Shown here piece after piece: positions 1 to 5,252 of a DNA stretch of 5,252 bases. The first letter of the stretch is position 1. Every line of letters starts with the position of its first letter. The notes beneath the pieces were generated by a model. The model made no database searches. It saw nothing but the letters and a program-made list of their open reading frames with translations, and was not told the origin of the DNA. This DNA comes from Cytophagaceae bacterium (lineage in GTDB: Bacteria > Bacteroidota > Bacteroidia > Cytophagales > Flexibacteraceae), in NCBI GenBank assembly GCA_947464365.1, contig CANHWS010000242.1:1-5252 (forward strand), read 5' to 3'. The position numbers and the translations under genes were made by a program.

Positions 1-2
1 AT

Positions 3-1355
3 AATTTAGACTTTGGTGTAATATACAATTACAGCCTAAGTACTTCAGAAATAAATAACGGCAAACCACCCTTGGAAGTGTATGATTGTAGCTTCTCTAA
101 TATCCACTTAGCTTCAATCTTTGACTACAACAGCGCCATGTCTGGGAGTACGACTATTTACTCTGTTGATGTCCGCAACTCTACTTTCACAGACAACGGC
201 AAAGACGAGACCAACCGTCTGCGGGAGCAGAACGACATCACGACGGGTAGTACCAACCCTACGGTATTTGGGCACGAGTATCTTGAGTTTCATTCCCCTT
301 CTATTTTCTCACGTGGCTACATGCGGGTGGAAGGCAACACCATCACCAACACTAGTGATAACGAAGACCTCCTCTCCTCCGTCGGCACCCTTGGTATGGG
401 CAAACAAGAGATCTTAAACAACACAATCACAGGGCAGAAACATGGCATCTTGACCTTTGGGGGCGAGAATGACATCAAAGGCAATACCTTCTTGGATAAC
501 CGTGAAGCCATCTATGTAGGGCCAGCAAGCTCTGCAGTACCCAATTTGGTCACCACCAAACTAGAGCTGAACTGTAACTTATTCCAAACACCAGGTACCA
601 AATGGGCAGGTTTACCGCTGACTGGGGTGTACGTTGGGCAGGAGACGAAGTTTTTCCAGAATAGGATTGGTGGCACTGGTGCTGGTAATGCACCTCCATA
701 CCCTGGTGGTAATGCTTGGCCTTTGGCTAGTGGGATATCGGTGCCAACGGTTGAGTATAATCAGATTGAAAACATTGATCCTAATAACTACTCCTCTAAT
801 CTTACGCCTTTTTGGCTTAGCCCACCATATTGGTCTTCGATAGTTAATCTATCATCAAATAGCGTTAAGTATTATCCTTACAGGAATGAATTTGTAGAAG
901 TTCGAGAGTTGCCAATTGGTTCCGGCAACTACTTTAATAACACAAGCGAACTAAACTACGCTACAGCGAACTATTGCTTTGTCCCTCAGCATGCTCCTTC
1001 AAACCCAACAGCTGATCAAAGAGAAATTTGCGATTTGTCTCCGTTGAATACCTCAGTTAATTACTTTCCGTTATTGCGTATGGGCATAAATAGCCTAACT
1101 GATATTGGTCGAGCTGATAAAAATATGGGGATATTGATTTACCCTAATCCAACTTCAGGTAGAATAAGTATTGAGTTACCGAATGGCCCAGAGTTCTCTC
1201 AGATACAGATTAGAGATATTGCAAGTCACCTAGTCTTATCCCAGCATGTTGCTGGAAACTCTAGGTTAGAATTTAATCTGACAAATTTTCCTTCAGGTGT
1301 TTACTTCCTATTCGTTGATAGTGTTGCTAAGCCATATAAAGTAGTCAAGCAGTAA
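3..1355 (+). CDS. Secreted right-handed beta-helix-like protein with T9SS type A C-terminal sorting domain (5'-truncated by window)
   Basis: The frame is open from the first in-frame codon at 3 and continues without a stop into the rest of the gene, so the protein begins upstream of the window. The TTG at 72 is an internal Leu codon, not a start. About the first two thirds (to roughly 720) carry irregular beta-helix-like coils: short strands ending in N-rich turns such as VRNSTFTDN, VEGNTITN, ILNNTITG and IKGNTFLDN. This is the pattern of parallel beta-helix (PbH1/NosD-like) surface proteins. A less regular N/Y/P-rich region follows. The end, about 1128-1352, is a T9SS type A sorting domain: YPNPTSG at 1140-1160, a middle IQIRD strand, then FPSGVYFLFV and a basic tail KVVKQ. 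In T9SS cargo this domain directs transport across the outer membrane and is normally removed or used for surface attachment. The substrate or ligand is unknown, and no catalytic motif is recognisable. The next gene starts 2 bp after the TAA stop. GC falls from about 53 % (lines 181 and 661) to 28-37 % after about 840. Confidence 0.88.
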   Translation, partial: NLDFGVIYNYSLSTSEINNGKPPLEVYDCSFSNIHLASIFDYNSAMSGSTTIYSVDVRNSTFTDNGKDETNRLREQNDITTGSTNPTVFGHEYLEFHSPSIFSRGYMRVEGNTITNTSDNEDLLSSVGTLGMGKQEILNNTITGQKHGILTFGGENDIKGNTFLDNREAIYVGPASSAVPNLVTTKLELNCNLFQTPGTKWAGLPLTGVYVGQETKFFQNRIGGTGAGNAPPYPGGNAWPLASGISVPTVEYNQIENIDPNNYSSNLTPFWLSPPYWSSIVNLSSNSVKYYPYRNEFVEVRELPIGSGNYFNNTSELNYATANYCFVPQHAPSNPTADQREICDLSPLNTSVNYFPLLRMGINSLTDIGRADKNMGILIYPNPTSGRISIELPNGPEFSQIQIRDIASHLVLSQHVAGNSRLEFNLTNFPSGVYFLFVDSVAKPYKVVKQ

Positions 1356-1357
1356 TT

Positions 1358-2818
1358 ATGAAGTACTACTTGACTTTAATGTTAGTTGTGCTATCTTACT
1401 TGTTGCCTGCGCAACAAGTTGTCTGGATACAAAAAACATCAGCATCTATAAATGATGATCGATTATTTGCCATAACTAGCCTTGATAGTAATGGATACTA
1501 TGCTGTTGGTGGTGGTTATCTTTATCGTGTCCTAATATCCATCTTTCTTACAGACGGTAGTCACCTTGCAAAATTTGGCAAGGCTGGTAATATGTTATGG
1601 GTGCGTCCACTTGGTTATGCCGGTTATTCTAAAGGGGTCGTATCAATTGATGATCGGAATTTGGCTGTAGTTACTCAAGTTTTAGACTTTGATGATCCTG
1701 CTGATAGAGGTGGTTTTGTCTTCCAATTAGTGGACTCTACTGGTAGTATTATCCGTTCTTCCATTGTTAAGGACATGGGTTTTACATTAGAACCATACGG
1801 AATGTTCAAAGCCAAAAATGGAGATTTGCTGGTTTATGGCATTTCTAGTCGTGGGCGAATATATGCTAATACCAACCTAGACTGGTTTTTAGCACGTTTC
1901 ACTCCTCAAGGCTATTTAGATTGGATTAAAGCTTACAATCCAGGCGCCACTAGGCCGAACCAGTTTGCTGCCTTTAATGATGCGGATGGCAAAATCATCT
2001 TGGGGGGGTCGGTGGCCAATCGTTTGGTGCGCATGGTTGTAGACTCCAATGGGGCGATTGTGGACAGTACTCGAAATCTATTTGTGCCTCCGACTACTGG
2101 TGGACCTAGTTACAATTTTGTTCAGCGATGCCCTGATGGGGGGCTTTTGGTGCAAACAAGTGTACTTGCAAGTACTTCTTTACCTCCCGACTCTTATTTT
2201 GTCAAACTAAGATCTGATTATAGTCAAGAGTGGTTGATCTCAGAAATTGGTCACGGCTGTGATATTCCTGCTCGCATTATGGACGATGGTAGCCTGATTT
2301 ATATATCAATTCAGACTTCAAATCGCACTTATTATATGACTAAAGCAAATAGTGCAGGACAACAACTTTGGCGCATTCCGATTGTATCAGTTCCTGGGAG
2401 TAGCAGTATATTGCTTCCAGGAATCACCTATAACGCTGATCAAAGTGCAGTCATTTGTGGTTTCATTGCTGATGGTACGAGGGTTCCGTATCTAGGCGAG
2501 GACTTTTACCTCACTAAAATTGCCAACTTCGGTCGGCCATTTGACCCGCTTACAGAGTTAGCTGGCCCTCGGGAGGTGGCGTTATCTATTGCCCCTGTTG
2601 TCTTCCCCAATCCAACTTCTGGGCAGGTGCAGTTCCGTGGGCTAGATCGGCTTGGGCAATTGCGGTTGTACACCACTGCTGGCTCCCTAGCCCTAGATGC
2701 GCCCATCTTGCCAGACCAAGCCCTAGACCTTACTGGTTTGGCCCCTGGGCTATACCTCTATCGCCTCACAGTGGCAGATGGCAAGGTGCCTTTTGTTGGG
2801 CGGGTGGTGGTGCGGTAG
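1358..2818 (+). CDS. Secreted beta-propeller-like repeat protein with T9SS type A sorting domain
   Basis: A complete 486-residue protein. The ATG at 1358 is chosen because a signal peptide follows at once: K2, a hydrophobic core at about 4-16, and likely cleavage near LPA-QQ (residues 16-20), leaving an N-terminal Gln, common in this phylum. Residues about 22-395 contain roughly five or six diverged blade-like units. Each pairs a strand like hhLxKhxxxGxxxW (AKFGKAGNMLW 71-81, LARFTPQGYLDW 178-189, VKLRSDYSQEW 282-292, MTKANSAGQQLW 327-338) with a DGxhhhhG strand (NGDLLVYG 154-161, DGKIILGG 210-217, DGGLLV 260-265). This suggests a beta-propeller, probably for binding or scaffolding; no catalytic residues stand out. 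Residues about 415-486 form the sorting domain: FPNPTSG at 416-422, LRLYTTAG, then LAPGLYLYRL. There is no Shine-Dalgarno sequence, and the start lies 2 bp after the previous stop, so translational coupling is likely. G7 (2002-2008) and G6 (2138-2143) runs lie inside the gene. GC jumps from about 32-43 % to about 53-62 % near 2520. Function beyond export is unknown. Confidence 0.9.
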   Translation: MKYYLTLMLVVLSYLLPAQQVVWIQKTSASINDDRLFAITSLDSNGYYAVGGGYLYRVLISIFLTDGSHLAKFGKAGNMLWVRPLGYAGYSKGVVSIDDRNLAVVTQVLDFDDPADRGGFVFQLVDSTGSIIRSSIVKDMGFTLEPYGMFKAKNGDLLVYGISSRGRIYANTNLDWFLARFTPQGYLDWIKAYNPGATRPNQFAAFNDADGKIILGGSVANRLVRMVVDSNGAIVDSTRNLFVPPTTGGPSYNFVQRCPDGGLLVQTSVLASTSLPPDSYFVKLRSDYSQEWLISEIGHGCDIPARIMDDGSLIYISIQTSNRTYYMTKANSAGQQLWRIPIVSVPGSSSILLPGITYNADQSAVICGFIADGTRVPYLGEDFYLTKIANFGRPFDPLTELAGPREVALSIAPVVFPNPTSGQVQFRGLDRLGQLRLYTTAGSLALDAPILPDQALDLTGLAPGLYLYRLTVADGKVPFVGRVVVR

Positions 2819-2824
2819 GTGTTT

Positions 2825-2961
2825 GTCTGAAATCGGATTAGACGGATTTTTGGGATTCGTGTGTACTATTCGCTCATAGGCGGCATCCCAATAGCAGGGA
2901 TGATTTTTCAACCCCATCCCTATAATCCTTTAAATCTTATTTCTAAAATCCTAGTTCAGAC
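2825..2961. repeat. Imperfect inverted-repeat element with 9-nt-periodic GGATT units
   Basis: The ends are perfect 7-bp inverted repeats, GTCTGAA (2825-2831) and TTCAGAC (2955-2961). Each is separated by exactly 3 bases from the first internal unit. The left arm has GGATT at 2835, 2844 and 2853, exactly 9 bases apart. The right arm, in complementary orientation, has AATCC at 2947, AATCT at 2933, AATCC at 2924 and CATCC at 2915, with spacings of 14, 9 and 9. The centre (2862-2914) holds a CATCCC/GGGATG hairpin. The element fills nearly all of the 153-bp gap between two convergent genes, starting 6 bp after one stop codon and ending 10 bp before the other. No open frame of note lies inside. From memory, similar GTCTGAA...GGATT palindromes recur between genes in Bacteroidota and some other phyla; I could not verify this here. 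It may be a dispersed non-autonomous element, and could also act as a transcription barrier between the convergent units. Confidence 0.7.
2884..2908 (+). terminator. Putative intrinsic terminator after the T9SS cargo pair
   Basis: A perfect 6-bp stem, CATCCC (2884-2889) with GGGATG (2897-2902), encloses the 7-base loop AATAGCA and is followed by ATTTTT (2903-2908). It lies 65 bp after the stop of the upstream secreted-protein gene, so it would end that unit. On the other strand no T-run follows the stem, so a matching intrinsic terminator for the convergent exporter gene is not evident. A second CATCCC at 2915-2920 could compete for the same GGGATG. The stem is short, so this is a moderate call. 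Confidence 0.45.
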
Positions 2962-2971
2962 GGACCCTTCC

Positions 2972-4225
2972 CTACACCCTCCTCAACTTCCGCAGCGGAG
3001 CCACCATACCCGCAATTAGGCCAGTAACGCCCATGCTGAGCACACCGCCTAGGACAATTGATCGCTGCAAACCAAACCAGGAGGCTGTAAGGCCAGATTC
3101 AAAGGAACCAATTTCGTTGCTGCTGGTGATGAAGATGGACTCAACTGCGGAGACACGACCCCGCATGGTTTCAGGTGTATAGGTTTGCATTATCGTGATC
3201 CTTATTACGACACTGATATGGTCCAGGGCTCCACTAATGGCCAAGGCCAGAAGGCTAATCCAGAACACTTCGCTAAGGCCAAAAACGACCATACAAGCAC
3301 CAAAACCAGCCACTGACCAAAGCAGGGTTGGCCCATATCCCCAGCGGATGGTACGGCCAAAGAGCGCAACGGCCATCAGCACCGCGCCGACGGCAGGGGC
3401 AGCCCGCAAAATGCCCAGTCCCTCTGGCCCTGCATGGAGGATTTTATCACTCACGGCTGGCAAAAGGGCCACTGCGCCACCCAGCAAGACGGCAAACAGA
3501 TCGAGTGTGATGGCCCCCAAAATGATGGGATGCCGAAGGACAAAACCCAGTCCTTCCTTGATGCTCAGGATCATTGGCAGGCGATTCGGATTGTCTGGCT
3601 TTGGACGGCGTGGTAGAAACTTTAGTGAAAGCAGGCTTCCAGTGCATAAGATCATGCTGAGGCCAAAGGTGGCCGTCGGCCCGACGATGCCATAGAGGAG
3701 CCCTCCAATCGCAGGCCCAATGACAGCAGCCGTTTGCCAAGTGCCAGATAGCATACTAGCCCCATCCGCTAAGTCGGCCTTGCTCAAAACCTCTGACTGG
3801 AGACCAAAATAGGCAGGGCTGAAGAAGGCCCGAGCTACGCCATCCAGCACAATGGACACAAACAGTACCACCAGTTGGAGATCTACCGTTAGCATAGTCG
3901 ATAGGGTAGTGTCTGGACTAAGCAAGGTGCCAACAGTGCTTATAGTCCGTAAAAATAAGCAGAACAGCAGCAGGGTGATTGTAAGCCGCATCTGTTTGTG
4001 ACGGCTACTATTGTCGGCCACATGGCCAGCAAAGAGGGCTAATCCTATTGCGGGGATCGCTTCGGCGAGCCCTATATAGCCTAACCAAAGTGGATTTTTG
4101 GTCAGGTCATAGATCCGCCAGCCAAGGGCCACACCTGCCATCTGGTTGGCCAAAACCACCAACAAACGTGAGGTCAAAAGGGCCCTAAATGGTATTTGGC
4201 GGAGGAGGAAGGTAGCGCGAGACAT
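2972..4225 (-). CDS. Major facilitator superfamily exporter, EntS/MFS_3-like
   Basis: A full-length 417-residue inner-membrane protein, the usual size for a 12-helix MFS carrier, with about twelve hydrophobic segments between residues 11 and 410. MFS motif A is visible in the loop after helix 2 (GHVADNSSRHKQ, 67-78: G67, D71, R75). Features typical of the EntS-like MFS_3 group include the ALGWRIYDLT start (33-42), FFSPAYFGLQSE (134-145), LDLFAVLLGGAVALLPA around 241-257, and PETMRGRVSAVESIF (351-365) followed by SSNEIGSFESG. Members are proton-driven exporters, EntS itself exporting the siderophore enterobactin. No siderophore genes are nearby, so the substrate here is unknown. The ATG at 4225 is chosen because it keeps helix 1 intact; the next Met (residue 29) would remove most of it. 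The gene lies 67 bp downstream of fmt on the same strand, but a promoter match sits just before its start, so it may be transcribed separately. It converges on the T9SS cargo pair. Confidence 0.88.
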   Translation of the reverse strand: MSRATFLLRQIPFRALLTSRLLVVLANQMAGVALGWRIYDLTKNPLWLGYIGLAEAIPAIGLALFAGHVADNSSRHKQMRLTITLLLFCLFLRTISTVGTLLSPDTTLSTMLTVDLQLVVLFVSIVLDGVARAFFSPAYFGLQSEVLSKADLADGASMLSGTWQTAAVIGPAIGGLLYGIVGPTATFGLSMILCTGSLLSLKFLPRRPKPDNPNRLPMILSIKEGLGFVLRHPIILGAITLDLFAVLLGGAVALLPAVSDKILHAGPEGLGILRAAPAVGAVLMAVALFGRTIRWGYGPTLLWSVAGFGACMVVFGLSEVFWISLLALAISGALDHISVVIRITIMQTYTPETMRGRVSAVESIFITSSNEIGSFESGLTASWFGLQRSIVLGGVLSMGVTGLIAGMVAPLRKLRRV

Positions 4226-4229
4226 AGCG

Positions 4230-4257
4230 CAAAGGTAAGGCTATATCGATTGTCCAA
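4230..4257 (-). promoter_or_regulatory. Putative Bacteroidota-type promoter for the MFS exporter
   Basis: Read on the minus strand, TTG (4257-4255) is followed 17 bases later by TACCTTTG (4237-4230), an exact match to the phylum's -7 consensus TAnnTTTG with a plausible -33 element. Only CGCT separates the -7 box from the exporter's ATG at 4225, so transcription would begin at or within a few bases of the start codon. The site suggests the exporter does not depend wholly on read-through from fmt. It rests on a short consensus and is not proven. Confidence 0.5.
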
Positions 4258-4292
4258 TGACCTAGGCCCTGCACTGGCAATAGCCGACCGTT

Positions 4293-5252
4293 TTAACCAA
4301 CAAATTCTGGTACCGAACGTAGCCCACGGATGACCTCAGCAACAGTTAGCCGCTTTTTGCCCGGGAACTGCATGGATATTGGGGCAATGGCTCCATCAGC
4401 AGTGCCGATCAGGAGTTGATCTTTCAGGACCAAGATTTGGCCTGGGTTTAGTGCTGCGCCATGTGCCTCTATCACCTCATGTTGGCTCAGCACGGTAGTT
4501 TGGTATAGTTTGACCTTTTCGCCAGCCCAAAGGAAATAGGCGGCAGGAACGGGGCTTAATCCACGGACTAGGTTCTGGATCCTGATGCTAGGCCACGAAA
4601 AATCGATCAATCCTGTTTCGGCTTTTAGCTTAGGAGCCCGTGATCGGTCGGGTTCGCCTTCGATGGCCGTTGGCAACTCCCCTTGCGGAATCGGGGTGAT
4701 GGTGCCAGCCAATAAGCCCGATAGCGTCTGGACCAGTAACTCACTGCCTGCTATGGCCATCCGTTGGTACAGACTACCGAAATCATCTTCTGGTAGGATG
4801 TCCACCTCTTGCTGCATCAGCAAATCTCCTGTGTCGATCTCGTGCCGCAGCAGGAAGGTGGTAACACCAGTTTTGGTCTCACCATTGATGAGTGCCCAGT
4901 TGATCGGTGCAGCACCTCGGTAGTTCGGCAAAAGGCTTCCGTGGACGTTGAGGCTTCCCATTGGCGGCATATCCCAAACGATTTCGGGCAACATCCGGAA
5001 GGCTACGATGACTTGTAGGTCTGCCTTGAGGGCTGCTAAATCCTCCAGAAAATCAGGGTTACGGAGTTTTTCGGGCTGGAGGATTGGTAGGTTGTGCGCC
5101 AGAGCCACCTCCTTAACTGCTGATGGTACCAAGTCAGAGCCTCGTTTGCCGGGTTTATCCGTTGCAGTCACAACCCCAACTACATCGATGCCCAATGCAG
5201 GTCCATCTGTCAGCAATGCCTGCAACGAAATGGCGGCAAAGTCAGGTGTGCC
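4293..5252 (-). CDS. fmt: Methionyl-tRNA formyltransferase (N-terminus cut by window edge)
   Basis: Cytoplasmic enzyme that formylates the amino group of Met on initiator tRNA, using 10-formyltetrahydrofolate, so that translation can start with formyl-Met. The frame runs to the last base of the window and opens with GTPDFAAISL, the family's N-terminal nucleotide-fold motif. Only about the first 6-10 residues are therefore missing, and the TTG at 5225 is internal. About 319 residues are visible, against about 315 for the E. coli enzyme. The active-site signature NVHGSLLPNYRGAAPINW is at visible residues 102-119. Its Asn102 and His104, with Asp140 of HEIDTGD, keep the spacing of the E. coli catalytic triad N106/H108/D144. 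The DKPGKRGSDLVPS loop (visible 32-44) matches the tRNA-contacting loop with its conserved Arg. The C-terminal OB-fold domain starts near RAPKLKAETGLIDFSW and includes RGLSPVPAAY and PGKKRLTVAEVIRG. All key residues are present, so the enzyme should be functional. The MFS exporter follows 67 bp downstream on the same strand; no terminator is evident between them. Confidence 0.96.
   Translation of the reverse strand, partial: GTPDFAAISLQALLTDGPALGIDVVGVVTATDKPGKRGSDLVPSAVKEVALAHNLPILQPEKLRNPDFLEDLAALKADLQVIVAFRMLPEIVWDMPPMGSLNVHGSLLPNYRGAAPINWALINGETKTGVTTFLLRHEIDTGDLLMQQEVDILPEDDFGSLYQRMAIAGSELLVQTLSGLLAGTITPIPQGELPTAIEGEPDRSRAPKLKAETGLIDFSWPSIRIQNLVRGLSPVPAAYFLWAGEKVKLYQTTVLSQHEVIEAHGAALNPGQILVLKDQLLIGTADGAIAPISMQFPGKKRLTVAEVIRGLRSVPEFVG

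Noticed and set aside
72..74. TTG as the start codon of the first gene
   Set aside because: The same frame is open back to base 3 and reads as plausible secreted-repeat sequence (NLDFGVIYNYSL and onward). The gene is simply cut by the window edge.
2825..2961. CRISPR-like array or tRNA/ncRNA gene in the convergent gap
   Set aside because: The repeat units are only about 5 bases with 4-base gaps and are inverted between arms, not direct repeats with spacers. No tRNA cloverleaf or known RNA family is recognisable.
3195..3695. 166-codon plus-strand open frame opposite the exporter
   Set aside because: It lies entirely antisense to a well-supported MFS gene and is rich in R, K, P, S and T, as expected of a shadow frame. 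It shows no recognisable domain.
4245..4280. Terminator between fmt and the exporter
   Set aside because: The pairing is weak and broken (TTGCCAGTG against CATTGGACAA on the minus strand) and no T-run follows, so I do not call a terminator.
4585..4923. 112-codon plus-strand open frame opposite fmt
   Set aside because: Antisense to the conserved catalytic region of fmt, with no domain or start signal; a shadow frame.
5223..5225. TTG (minus strand) as the start of fmt
   Set aside because: The codons upstream encode GTPDFAAIS, the conserved N-terminal motif of the family, so the true start lies beyond base 5252.

Overview
The window looks like chromosomal DNA from a member of the Bacteroidota. 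Two adjacent secreted proteins end in C-terminal domains with the PNPTSG motif of the type IX secretion system (T9SS), which is essentially confined to that phylum. The one promoter-like site has the phylum's TAnnTTTG form, and no classical Shine-Dalgarno sequence is visible where the translation starts can be judged. The housekeeping genes are roughly 55-60 % GC where counted, so a Saprospiria-like lineage is possible, but I cannot fix the family.

Layout. Positions 3-1355 (+) are the 3' part of a large secreted protein with right-handed parallel beta-helix-like repeats and a T9SS sorting domain; its 5' end lies outside the window. Two bases later, 1358-2818 (+) encodes a complete secreted protein: signal peptide, beta-propeller-like repeats and a second T9SS sorting domain. 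The two form a tight cargo-protein transcription unit. The 153-bp gap between this unit and the convergent gene downstream is almost filled by a 137-bp imperfect inverted-repeat element (2825-2961). It has GTCTGAA/TTCAGAC ends and GGATT units repeated every 9 bases in both arms, and its centre holds a hairpin that resembles a terminator.

On the minus strand, fmt (methionyl-tRNA formyltransferase, 4293-5252, cut by the window's right edge) is followed by an MFS exporter of the EntS/MFS_3 type (2972-4225). The 67-bp spacer between them carries a good Bacteroidota promoter match ending only 4 bases before the exporter's ATG, so the exporter may have its own nearly leaderless transcript.

How they work together: the left pair are surface or secreted proteins sharing one export route. 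The right pair are an initiation-tRNA housekeeping enzyme and an inner-membrane exporter with no obvious functional link to it. I see no defence system, CRISPR array, RNA gene or transposase. The most interesting non-coding structure is the GGATT-periodic palindromic element. The most interesting coding observation is a sharp drop in GC (to about 28-43 % where counted) over roughly 720-2500 that ends near the boundary between the propeller and the sorting domain of the second gene.
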